Shown piece after piece: positions 1-10,434 of a stretch of DNA of 64,000 nt. This DNA is from Drechslerella dactyloides. Its lineage: Eukaryota > Ascomycota > Orbiliomycetes > Orbiliales > Orbiliaceae. The position numbers and the translations under genes were made by a program. How positions within the stretch are numbered: the first letter of the stretch is position 1; each line of letters opens with the position of its first letter. The notes below the pieces were generated by a model that saw only the letters and a list, made by a program, of their open reading frames with translations, made no database searches and had not been told where the DNA came from. Location: contig JAGTWJ010000017.1 of assembly GCA_020064725.1 (NCBI GenBank), positions 3,472,001 through 3,536,000 on the forward strand. Direction: 5' to 3'.

Positions 1-1089
1 TGGCTCTATTATATTGAGATCAGGAGAGTTACCAGGCTATAGTAGCCTGCTAATAGTATGCAGGTTGTAGACAGCCTCTTGGGCATGGTGGTTGTGGCAA
101 GGCACTTTGTCCTCCTGGACAATGTAGTCCCTCCCATACTTGGCTTTGCAGTTCTTTGTAAAAGGGATTAGCTTTGGGATTATGATCTTTGCCTGGTACC
201 TATACCAATTAATGCCTTTGCCAGTACCATGCTCCAGAGCTCTATGTGTCTTGTTAAAAGTCTATTGTGGCTTCTTGCTAGGCTTGTTCCTGAGTCCTGT
301 ATGCCTTATAGCAGTGAGTAACTTCTATTTCTTCCTGGCCTTTGGTTCTGCTGTTAAATTCATAGTAGCTATTGCCTTCTTAGCTGCCTTCTTCTGCTTT
401 TTGGTCTCTGGCTCCCATATGTGGCATGGACCTATAGTATCCTAGGTGTAGCAGCCCCAGAACATAAACTTATTGGCTTTGTGCCAGCGCGCAGAGATTA
501 TGTCAGAGTGGTAGCGTTCATGAGGTTGCCTCTATAGCTTGTAGCTGCTATGCCTCTGCCCAAGTACTATACTTGTTTTATTGCTCCAGATGACCTGCTT
601 CCAGTCCTCTAATGTCTAATCTTTGTGCCTGAGGGCAAAGTCCAGCCTGGCCTGGCGCATAGCAGGTGTAAGGCCAGGCTTGCGTGTAGGCTTCAGCTTC
701 TTGAACTTATTGTGCCTAAGTATTGTGCTGACTGTTTGGTGGCTTAGCTTGACAGTGCCTGTAAGAGAGTGTGTATTCGTACTGCGCCCTGACCTGTCCT
801 TTGTGATAATGCTGATAATCTCCTGTTCTTTGGCCTGGGTGACCTTCTTTGGCCTACCAGCCCTCTGCTTGTCAACAACATGCTCCATAGTCAGGGACGT
901 GTAATCCTGGGGATTATAGCCACGGTCTTTGGCCTTGTGCAGCAGCCTGGCAACTGCACTCCTAGAGACTCCAAATCTTGTAGCTATATCAGCCTGCTTG
1001 CCACCAGCACCTAGCAAGGTGAGTATCTGGATACGTTGACATGGTGTTGAATAGCGATCGCTGGTGGTGTCCTCAGCCTGAGGAGGCAT
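1..1089 (-). pseudogene. Tc1/mariner-type transposase relic, cut by the left edge
   Basis: The frame starts at 1089 and runs leftwards out of the window with no indel, but is interrupted by six TAG codons at 616-618, 532-534, 442-444, 325-327, 262-264 and 37-39. The N-terminal 157 residues carry two helix-turn-helix segments and an RAGRPKKVT linker, as in Tc1-like transposases. Further on, the frame reads VIWSNKTS where the family has the first catalytic Asp, then VQEDKVPCHN, then PGNSPDLNIIEP, so the DDE order is recognisable. The first catalytic Asp is replaced by Asn. Several stops fall where the family has Trp (before the LEDWK block and before PGNSPDLN). I infer an inactive copy decayed by G-to-A changes. 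The right terminal repeat is not securely located; 1654-1674 is a candidate. Confidence 0.85.
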
Positions 1090-1352
1090 GTTGTATATGT
1101 GTATATAGGATAATGGTGGCTATAGATGTTGATGAAGGAGAAGAGGGGTAAGTCTGCTAGTATCTGCTAGCAATTGGAGAAGCTGACATTGCTATTAGTA
1201 CTATAATTGCTTTTGTGCAATACCGGGCATGGTCCTTGGCATGGTCCCGGGCCCCACACACGAAATCATGGGCGGTTTCACCAAAATTAATGTAGCGTTA
1301 CTTATTTGACAAGCCTTCGTATATACTATAATTATAAAGACTCTACGAAGGT

Positions 1353-1674
1353 GTGTCCCAAAAGTTTTTGCACTTTTTTCAAAAGCAATTATATGAAGTC
1401 GTGGTCGCTTACAGATTTGGCGCCAAGGAGCCAAGTCCACGACCCAAAATACTTCCCTAAAATCACAACTTCCAAACGCCCAAAAGCTGCCCTCGCAAAA
1501 CAAGACAATTGAAGGATATTCGCAATATTTTTTCCCAATTTTTTTTATAATTTTTGGGAGAGCTATTACCAGATATCTGCTTTGTTGTGGTCTTGGCTAG
1601 TACCCAATTCGGTCTCGACGGTATAATTGTTTTTTTGAGTGCGCACAGACAATGTGCAAAAACTTTTGGGACAC
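1353..1674. mobile_element. Short non-coding element with 21-bp terminal inverted repeats
   Basis: Positions 1353-1373 and 1654-1674 are perfect 21-bp inverted repeats (left copy begins GTGTCCCAAAAG and ends TTTTTGCAC). They enclose about 280 bp with no credible coding frame. The size and termini suit a MITE-like non-autonomous Tc1/mariner derivative. The right copy could also be the 5' terminus of the adjacent transposase relic, with the left copy belonging to a nested insertion. A clear TA target duplication was not identified. Confidence 0.6.
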
Positions 1675-2639
1675 GGTTCAAAATACGTAAAAATTATAAT
1701 ATGCTTAGGTAATTAGTATATATTTACTATTTAATATTTTCGATATAAATAAGACTTTATACGTGCTTGCAGTTATGGCGAGAGAGACCAATTTTACATC
1801 ACATTTTCTTACAATATGTATTGTATACCGCCATTTGTATAATTGAGACTACAAATCTAAGATCGGCTCATGCGATGTATCGGGAGAGCCTTAAAGGGCT
1901 AATAGCTTCACTAGATTTATCTAGTGAGCTAGGGACAAGCTCATGACCTACTAGTATATCCGAGCATCCAGTAAATTTGTAATATATTGCACAGGCCACC
2001 GCCTGTATGCATGCACGGCTCAACTGCAAATTACTTCTTCATACAGGTATAATCACAGATGATACATTATATATAGTACTTTGGACCGATGCATGATTAT
2101 ACCCCCAGGCTTTTACGTGCGGATAAGAAACAGCTTACGTTGTATAGCTTAATCAAGATTGCAGTGTGTTAGCAGTGATTCTCAGGAGCCGAGTCTAGGT
2201 TTCATTTCTATTCAACTGAGACGAGAGAGGCTGTACAGGAAACATCTGCATATGCCGACCTGGTCGCCTTCTAAAGCTTTTGGTGGTATACAGTCTAGCT
2301 GTCCTGCATGCGTGCCATGAAACTCAACAAGTGCGAGCTGCGATAAGAGAAACCAGGAAAAAATAAACAGAGCGTGGAGATCGTAAAAGGGAAAAGTTAG
2401 AAACAGTTGCTGCCCGCCGGAGCTAATCGCTCGCGTAAAACGCCAATAACTCCATAGAGGAGGAACAGAACTGCGGAAAGACCACACGAAAAATTTAAAG
2501 ACGGACAATAAGCTACCAATGAAACTTGCAAGAACCAGATATTCATCAAAATGGCATCCTCCACGCCTACCAATCGCCCACTCGAGAGACAAAGCCTCTA
2601 AGCCCTATCCGGTGTATGATTTCGTGATATCTACGCGTA
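1675..2639. other. AT-rich gene-free stretch
   Basis: No gene is supported here. The first 200 bp are strongly AT-rich. An 8-bp perfect hairpin (stem 1908-1915 with 1920-1927, TTTA loop) extends with one bulge to about 1904-1931. The remainder up to the DET1-like stop codon shows no conserved frame. Confidence 0.6.
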
Positions 2640-4414
2640 TCAATGCTTGTGATCCGTGAAGATATCTGCACCGTTCGTATCAGAATCCGCCTGCGAGCCC
2701 CTCGACCACTCGGAGTCACTCTTCAGATCCCCTAGTCGATCTGCCCGTCGATGGCCGACATGCAGCGTGCCGTGCGCGTCCGCCATTTCCGCCATCCTGT
2801 CGCTATCAATCTCGTCTTCGGCCTCATAGTCGCTGTTGAAGCCGCTCTTGCTACCACCGCCGTCACGACCCCTAATCATACCGGAGTGTAGCTTTGTATC
2901 GCGGCAAACGTTGACGAGGTCGTCGTCGGATGAAGTGTCGACGGATGGCGGGTCGACGCGGACGATTGGACGAAGCAGCTTCTTACTCTTGCTTTTGACC
3001 TCGTGGCCGCAGTTCGCGCAGAGATTTGCGGTGATGGCCTTCTCGATGACATCCTTGTCCTTCTGGTCGATTGATTGTGAGACGTTCGGCCCGTTGTGGT
3101 TGTGGTTGTGGTTGTGGCCGTGACCATGGCTGTTGCTGTTGTGGTCGTGATGACGTTGGTGGTGATGGGAAGCGGGCTGGGTGACCGTGAGGAGGGCTGA
3201 CTGCGGTGGCGGGCCGCCGTGGGAGCAGCCGTCCGGGCAGCCGCCCCACTTTTTGCGCTGAGATTGGAATTTCTTCTGCTTTGCGGCGCGCTGAGCGGCG
3301 ACTTCTGGGTTGTTTCTCGCGGCTTCTTGCTGTTCGCGTTCGTACTGGGTCCATGTTCGCAGTTTGGTTTCGAGGTCGTATTTGCCCTTGTGGTTGCGGC
3401 GCATGGTCACGAACTGGCAATGTTCGATGTTCATCCAATCTTCGAATTCCTCGACGGTGTAGTGATACCTGGGACCGATTCCACTTGGTAAGTAATAATA
3501 CAAGATACATGCTATGTTGTATCAAAACTCACCACTTCATCAGGAACACTCTCGTCATGAGACCGTGTGTCACAAGGACAATAACGCTCGGACAGTCCGG
3601 TTCTGCAAATTGACGCCAGAGACTCTCGTTGAAGCCGCTCACTCTATCGTACGCGTCCGCCGCCGATTCGCCATTCGGAATCCGGTAGAAACTGGATATA
3701 AAGCACGTTATCAGTCAGGTACGACATTGGAAGGAGGTGGGCCACGTACAAGTGTCCATAGGCGGCTCTTTCCTGCCATATCTTATCCTGGTACGCGCTG
3801 CAGCCTTGGAAGTTTCCAAACTACCCCACCACCGTGTTAGCCACTGTCGATAACTCACAAACTTCAGCGTATCGGAAGGGTCCGTACATCTATCTCAGGC
3901 GATCCCGGTTAGCACTCTATATATCCCTCTCGCGTCTCGTAGGTAATACAAACCTTGTTCGCGAATCCTCGGCTCCTCGTACACCGTCGTCTTGGTCTTC
4001 CAGTCCTCGCCCAAACTCTCTACGATCCCCGCCGTCGTCTCCCTCGTTCTCCGATACGGCGACGTGTATATCTGTAGTTTGTCCTCGGGCAGCAGCAGTT
4101 CCTTCAGCCGGTGGCCGGCGGCGCGGGCTTGCTCATGACCGAAATTTGTGAGTTTGACGCGGTGGTCGGGGATGACCTGGTGTATCGCTTTGTTCTCTGG
4201 ACGGCACCAAAAATGTATTCGTTAGAGAGATGTGTTTTATTGACGAGATAGTTTCAGCGGGAGTATGACGTACGATTGCCTTCGCTTTGGCCGTGCCGGA
4301 TGAGGATGATGAGCTAGGAGACGCAGGAGCCGACAGGCTCGCGATTAGCTTTTGATTGTACGCCCTCGGGCAGACATGACAGGGGACCGAGATCCGTACC
4401 CTTGGGCGACCCAT
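2640..4414 (-). CDS. DET1: DET1-like phosphoglycerate-mutase-family (histidine) phosphatase
   Basis: Inferred exons, in transcript order: 4414-4400, 4313-4274, 4196-3954, 3889-3888, 3820-3750, 3691-3533 and 3468-2640 (452 aa). The catalytic RHG motif sits in ILIRHGQSEGN at about residues 8-18, and the second catalytic His in VTHGLMTRVF near residue 165. Other family blocks are IHQVIPDHRVKLT, SPYRRTRETT, RIREQDFGNFQG and FYRIPNGESAADAYDRVSGF. These match the broad-range phosphatase family that includes yeast Det1, linked to sterol trafficking. The Asp of REQDFG is only encoded if a 2-nt exon (3889-3888) is included. The C-terminal 270 residues are a low-complexity tail with a His/Asn-rich run (about 275-300) and an LCANCG motif; such a tail is unusual for the family. 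Exon calls are by eye. The two-intron solution around 3953-3821 is the least certain part. Confidence 0.85.
3888..3889 (-). other. Putative 2-nt microexon of the DET1-like gene
   Basis: The upstream exon ends ...CGCGAACAAG (REQ plus one base) and the downstream exon begins TTTGGAAACTTC (FGNF). The intervening 133 nt hold two complete introns: 3953-3890 (GTTTGT...TGCTAAC...ATAG) and 3887-3821 (GTACGG...GGCTAAC...GTAG). They leave only AT between them. G+AT gives the conserved Asp. A single 133-nt intron would shift the frame. A 35-nt exon alternative requires a 38-nt intron and inserts 11 residues into the conserved motif. Confidence 0.6.
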
Positions 4415-5955
4415 GACTGGACAGGTGAGAGCTCGAACAAGCCGGCGCCAGTAGTATTTTATCGAATATCGTTCCGTTGTCGTTCTAGGAGTTATCCGGG
4501 GCGTGTATGGTGCAATTACAGTGCCGAAGTCTCGTCCCCAACGGGTTTAAAGCAGTCGGAGACTCGATTCGATGGTCGACAATATGCTAAACGGAAGCTT
4601 TATAGTAGGGATGTAACCTTGCAACAGGTGATCCAACAGCGGTGCGTAGATTTTCGAAGATTCAGGGAACAAACAAACTTTTATTTCTCAAAGGACGGTA
4701 GTATAATACAGTACATGTAATCGAGATCTAGAGGGGCCCTGGTGGGACAGATGCTGATGGATGAATAATCGCGGTTCCGGTTTCGACAGTGGAGCAGGTA
4801 GCTACCTGGCCCCAGTATATATAATAAGGTCGGGTTAAGCCAAGTCGAGTTCGCAAGCAGTGCCACTCCGATCGGGCAGGAAAAGGCGACCGCTCCCGAG
4901 GCAGGAATTTAAACCTGGCAGCGCAGGCAAGCGCCCTGGCGGCGAATGTGCAGTCTGGTTTTAGAAATCCTCCACACGAACCTTGTTTCACCTTATCAAA
5001 GACGTCCGGACGAACGGTATGTATGTACGCACGGTCAGACCAGCGTCCATGGAACAACGTTAACTTCAACGGCTGTCGAGTCTCATTGATTGCAATTAGC
5101 GTTCACGGAATGTGCTAGTGGCCGTCGCACGGACAGCAGCAATCGATCGAGCCGACGAGAACTCGAAGGAAGAAAAGCCTCACGTCGGGCAAATGAGGAG
5201 CGGGCGCGAGTGCGAGAAAAGAGTTCGACGAGATCCGGGAGGCAAATCTCCTTGATGTTACCAAGAGCCCGACTGCCTAGGAATCGGCTGGGCCTTCCCA
5301 GCGCACCCGCATCCGCAGTCGGCCTAGTCGGTCTTGTCGTCTCCGATCAAGGGTTTCGAAGCTGATCAGTCCACTGAAGAATGTGCCGCTGGCGGCAGGA
5401 CGCTATAATCTCCAGCTGTGGATAATATACGTAGCTCACACTATTCTGCGTCGACGATGCGCTGTGCTCATGTTCGTGGTCGAGAGAACGCTGAGAGGTT
5501 TTGATGAATGCATCTGCACAGTTCAGCATCGTGTTCGCTTCGCTATCATCACAGGGACAATCGCGTCGAGGCAGCTGTCGGAGTTGCCGCAAAGCCAGCT
5601 GTCAGAGCAGATAGACGAGGACGGCAGGGTTGTATCGATGGCTCCATGTGCCGTCAAATACGGATCCTGATACACGCCCAGCTTCTCCAAGACACGGCCT
5701 GCACGCCATGCATCCATCGTCATATCGATCCATCAATAATGCAATTCTCGCTCTGTCCATCAACGCCGGCTCGCCAAATGCATACAAAGGAGTGTCAATC
5801 CTGCTGTCCTTGAATGACACCCATGAGAAAGAAAGAAAAGCCGAGCGAAGTGAGAGCAACTTTAGAAGCGCCGTTGCTGCGTCTATTATTCATAGCCCCA
5901 TAATCCCATCAATCCATCATTCATTCGTTCATTCGTTCAATTAAGCCTCATCAAT
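4415..5955. other. Intergenic region between the DET1-like and GCS genes
   Basis: About 1.5 kb with only short, unconserved open frames. It must contain the promoter of the minus-strand DET1-like gene (next to 4414) and the 3' untranslated region of the glucosyltransferase gene. I see no RNA gene or repeat in it. Confidence 0.6.
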
Positions 5956-7488
5956 TCAACTCCCCTGCCTGATCCCGCCCATGGAGACTGAAAATTCGTT
6001 GCCCCGCCAGTTGACGTCCCCGCGGACCATTCCGTTCACCCATATCGGCAGAGCCAGGGCCTCGCGCCCAAACCACTGTAAGAACCATGTGAAAACGCTC
6101 CGCTTCCTCCCGACCTTCAACCACACGGGACAGTCCGGATCCTCCTTGTCCACCGTGTCATACCTGTGAATGTCCCGATACAAAAACCAGTCGCCAAGAC
6201 ACCAAGCCCCCACACTCGCCAGCCAGAAATACCCCACAGTCCAGGCGGTTGGCAACAGGGCCAAGTGCTCGAGGCCGACGCCACCCAGGTACGACGCCAG
6301 GAAGCATTCCGTGCCTGGTTCGACAATCGTTGCCGCTAAAACTGCGAACTTGCGCACCTTCAGCCACCGAGCGCGACGCGCCCAGTAGTCCCAGATTGTC
6401 ATCCCGCTCATAGGCTGGAAGCAGGGCTCGTTCAGCAGCGCGTGCTTGATGAGGCCCACGCTGGTGTTATTCTCATTGTTGTACTTGACGTCGTCCTTGA
6501 CGTTGAACTTCCACAGCTGCTCTGCGATCAGATGGTCCTCGCACAATTTCGAGGAGAACGCCGCGATCCCACCCTCGGAGTTCGGCGTCTTCGGGCAGAG
6601 CTCCATCAGGTGGGATTTGCGAAACATGTTGCTTTTGCCGAGAATGCAGGGCGCGATCGCTACGGTGTTGATCGCCGTGTAAAATTTCGCGTGCGAGCTG
6701 GACAGGAACGCCTCCTCCAGCGCGCAGCCGAAACTATCGAGGCGGCCGGTCCATGGTTTCAGAAACTCGTCCGTGCCCGTGGTGTTTATGCATATCGGTA
6801 GATGGTGAACGAACTTCGCGGGCCGTCTGGATGCCTGCTTCCTCTTCTGCGAGTCTTGGACCCACGGATGGCCGAGGAGGACGTCAACAGACCTCCCTAA
6901 CGCCCCCGGGTCGAGCCAGATATTGCAATCGACTATCCAGACAATGTCGTACTTAGCCTTGCGCCAGCCGCGGATAAGATTGTTAATCTTAGGGTTTATT
7001 CCGATCTTCTCGTCGCCAATGATCAGGCTGATGTCAATGTCGGGGTTCTCTCGGATGATTTGGCGGGCGACGTGGATCGCCGGGTCGTCAAAGTCGGCAA
7101 CGGCGAGAATCAGCTCGAAACGATTGTACCGCTGGCGAACCGAGGAGAGTAGGCATTCAGCCAGATGTGATTCCGTTTGGAACGGCCCTGGGGATTTGAT
7201 GGGTCGGATGATGGATACGCCAGGCGCATTTGAAGGGCCGAGGGTCGCAGAAACCGCTTCCGCCCTCGCAGTACCGGGGAGCAATTTGCGCGTAATCGTA
7301 GCTCGTCTGTATGCAGCTTTCACGTTAGCTCGCGAAGCAGGTTGTGAGTCGAGTTTGAGACGGCGAGCTTACATGCGAAAGTGGCCGAGCAGGCCAATTA
7401 GCCAGATTGCGACATACCAGACGACGGCGACAACAGCCGCAAGATGAGCGAGGAGATCAATGTAAGAGAATGACGACTGGTCCTCCAT
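5956..7488 (-). CDS. GCS1: Ceramide glucosyltransferase (GT21 family)
   Basis: Transfers glucose from UDP-glucose to ceramide to make glucosylceramide at Golgi/ER membranes. Two exons, 7488-7373 and 7306-5956, encode 488 aa; the intron has an AGCTAAC branch site and ends TACAG. Exon 1 supplies the N-terminal membrane anchor (a hydrophobic run at about residues 14-38), and this decides the start at 7488. The family signature is visible: D1 in LAVADFDDP (near 110), D2 in VDCN (near 163), D3 in EDHLIAEQ (near 297) and the (Q/R)xxRW motif as RRARW (near 346). The C-terminus has further hydrophobic segments. Length and motif spacing fit fungal enzymes of this family. The next gene (EXO5) follows on the same strand with about 250 bp between them. 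Confidence 0.93.
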
Positions 7489-7735
7489 ACTTCCAAGCTG
7501 TAGGCTTGGCTAGGAGGTGGGGAAATGAGCGTGGGGTTCCAGATGGAAGTGATGAGGTAAGGAACTGGTCGAGAAGAACGCCGGAGAGACGGAGCCGAAC
7601 CACCTTTTGCGAATTATATCGTGCCAAGACTATCTTCATAGAGCTGTCACCCCAACCACGCCAAAAACACCACGTCGATGACATCGTGATGGAATATCGT
7701 ACAGAAATCTAGTATACATGCCGGATACGCAATGC

Positions 7736-9788
7736 CTACATGGCAAACCTCCTCTTATTTCTCATTTTCTCCATCGCCTCCTGGATCTTCTCCAGTCGCC
7801 AGGTACAATTATCGGCAAACTCGCAGGGCCGGCACTTCCATGCCTCCTCGATACCCACGCCAACCGTCTGCCTCTCTCCCTTCCACCAGGCTATCACGCT
7901 GTCCACGTGCTCTTTGAGCATCTCGTCATCCGCAACATATTGTGCAGAGTCTAGAAATTGACCATTCTTCTGCCAACGGTATACAACCGTAAGATCTGGT
8001 GATATCGTGCTGATGGTCTGCTTCAGCTTTTTATGGTAGAGTGTGTAAAGTTTTTCGATAGAATTGTTCTCGAGCAATAGGTCCACCTCGTCGTTGCCGT
8101 CGGTATCCTCATTTACGATATTGGCCAATTCTGCCAGCAGTTCGTCTGAAAACGGCGCGGCAGCCTCAATGTCGTGGTGCTTGCAAAGCTTCTTAAGCAT
8201 TGACTTGGGCGTCGCCTTGATCATGTCGTTAAGCAGCAGTCGGTATAACATCAGTTGGAAATGAACGGATTTCGCTTGCGAAGATCCAGGTTCAGGTATC
8301 CTCGAGGAAGATCTTGTCTTGAGGTCTAGAACGTAAGCCATTCGGCCTTTAGTGCGTGCTCTTTTCGGACTTGGTGTTATAAAGTCCAAGATCGAGGTTT
8401 GCTTCTGGGGAGTCGTGGCTTCTAGGATCACCGGGTCTGGATTCTTCTTCGGACGGCCTCTCTTCTTAGGTGTGACGAGGACCTCTCCCACATTCTCTTC
8501 CGTAGGAGCCTTCGCCGTAACTAGGACTTCTGTGACGTTGGCTTCGGCTGAGACTTCTTTTTGCTCTGCCTGATCTCCAACCTTTGCAGGAATGCTCTCC
8601 TTGAGCTCTTCCTCGCTGTCATACTTTTTGAAGGTGACCTCATCGATGACACCGTTGACGAAGACCCCATCGATCCAACCCCAGACTTCCAGTTCCCTCG
8701 TAAGTCCGGACTTTCTCAAACTCTCCATTCCCTGGATCATGTTCCATATTCGAAGACCCCACTTGTCATGCTTGGTCTTGACAGTGACGGGCACAACTAT
8801 GTGGACTTCTTCTTCCGCCTCTCTGTGAATCTTAGTCCCAGCTTGCATCTCAGCCGTTCGTCGCCTGAAACCTCGCAGGAGTGTGTAATGGTACTGTTGC
8901 TCGCACCACATGTTCGACAGTAGGTCCGAGACGGACAGCTTCGTGTTCCCGCCTCTGTTACGGAAGCGATCTAGTGGAGAGCGAGTATCCTCGACGGATT
9001 GTTCGATCAATGGCTGTTCGCCAGCTTCCAGAGCCGCGCGGTACGCTTGTTCTTTTTCCTTCTCTATCTGCTGATTGACTTTTGTTTCGGGTGTATCATC
9101 GACGATGTCTAATCGCTTTGTAAAGACTCAGAATTAACCAGCTTGCCACAATCAGGCGGTCCGTAGATGGTTGCAACTGCATACCTTTATCCTCCCTCCT
9201 ACGCTCATCATAACCTGTCCTCTTAGTCCATTGCTCATACTCGAGAAGGACCTGCCTATCGACCTCCTCGTCGTCCCAGTTCTCCTGGGAATTCGTCCAT
9301 CGCTCGTCAGGCTGCTTCTCAGCGTTCGCTTGAGAGCTGGGAAGCTCCTGCGAGACAAGAGCTGCGAGCAGTTCGGCATCATCGTACTCCAGATCGAGGA
9401 GGGAATCAAGGGCGAGCGAATCGTGGTACTCCTCCTGCTCCGTCGGCGCTTCCTCGGGCTGTGGCTGGGAAGCGGTCTGTCGTTGCTGTTGGCTTGAGGA
9501 CGAGGCTTCGGGTGTCGCGCGCTGCTGTTTCTCGTTCAGCGTCCTGGTGTACTCGGCGAACACCTGCTCGATAGCCTCCGCGTCGTCATCGTCGAGTTCA
9601 AAGTTGATGCCGTATTCGTCGCTGGCGACAGACTTTTGCGACGAAGTTGTTTCGCCAGTCGCTGGAGCTTGTGGTGGCGTGTTGCGGTGTGGCGGATTTG
9701 CCTGCGGTGAAGGCACGCGAACGTCAACATCGAACGGGCGGAAGACCAGGCTGGGTCTTGCGCGGGCAGGACTTCTTCCCGACGACAT
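7736..9788 (-). CDS. EXO5: Exonuclease V (EXO5/Dem1 family)
   Basis: Single-strand-specific DNA exonuclease of the PD-(D/E)XK/Cas4-like class with an iron-sulfur cluster; yeast Exo5 acts in mitochondria, other homologues in the nucleus. Exons 9788-9185 and 9108-7736 give 658 aa; the intron ends GATTAG and the joined codon encodes Asp in EDKDIVDDTPETK. Residues 1-200 are acidic and low-complexity. The nuclease domain begins near 230. The Fe-S cysteines are recognisable: one in SNMWCEQQYHY (near 268) and three in CRPCEFADNC (near 630-640). The active-site region includes TREL.VWGWIDGV, IDEV and YVLDLKTR. Divergent from BNA6 with a 646-bp shared upstream region. The splice choice is inferred. 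Confidence 0.88.
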
Positions 9789-10434
9789 CGGTCAAGATGG
9801 ATGCGGATGGTAGAATCGCATGGCTAGTCAGCGCGCTAGCACTCGATGGGAGTCGCGGGGCCTGCTGATTGATTACTCGGCGGGTCGAACGCGGGGCAAG
9901 TTTAAAGTCGGTTATCACCAGATAGTAGTATATCGGCCCGGTGACAGCACCGAACTTGAGACGAACAGTAGTACAATATCGTATCCTACTCGTATATTCT
10001 AAAGCCCCAGCCAGTTATCAGCATCGCTGGTCGGAAGTTATAAAGCCCGCTTGCGTCACCTGCGATCCCGCCGGAGTGCGTAGATGCAACCTATCACAAC
10101 GGATCTCGATCCCATTCTCGTGAGCACATGCCGCTTTCGAGTCGAATGGCAGGAAACGGGACAGCAGCTAGCGCTTGCCGCCAAGCCCACAGCCATGACG
10201 ACGGCGATGAGCCGTGAACCACCATTGAAACACACAACGGTCACAGCGTCATATTCGCTCGCCAGCCGAAGTTAACCGGCGAAAACTCTAACCAACAGCT
10301 AACCATTATATAATATAGCTCAGGTCTATCCCGACGAAAAGGCCGGTAGCTGGCCAGGAGCTCAGGGATCCGCAAGCTAGCACGTGCGCTATATATAAAC
10401 GGGCCTGGCCGCCATCGACTAGAGTCGACCTACG
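9789..10434. promoter_or_regulatory. Divergent promoter region EXO5/BNA6
   Basis: The 646-bp gap between two head-to-head start codons holds no credible coding frame. On the BNA6 side, a CACGTG E-box-type site at 10381-10386 sits just upstream of a TATATATAA run at 10390-10398, about 36 bp before the ATG at 10435. That spacing implies a very short leader if this is the active TATA box. Nothing comparable was noticed on the EXO5 side. Confidence 0.5.

Noticed and set aside
1..1089. Reassigned TAG codon (read as Trp or Gln) as the explanation for the six in-frame TAGs
   Set aside because: The housekeeping genes in the same window use TAG as a normal stop (for example BNA6 and EXO5), and the changes fit RIP.
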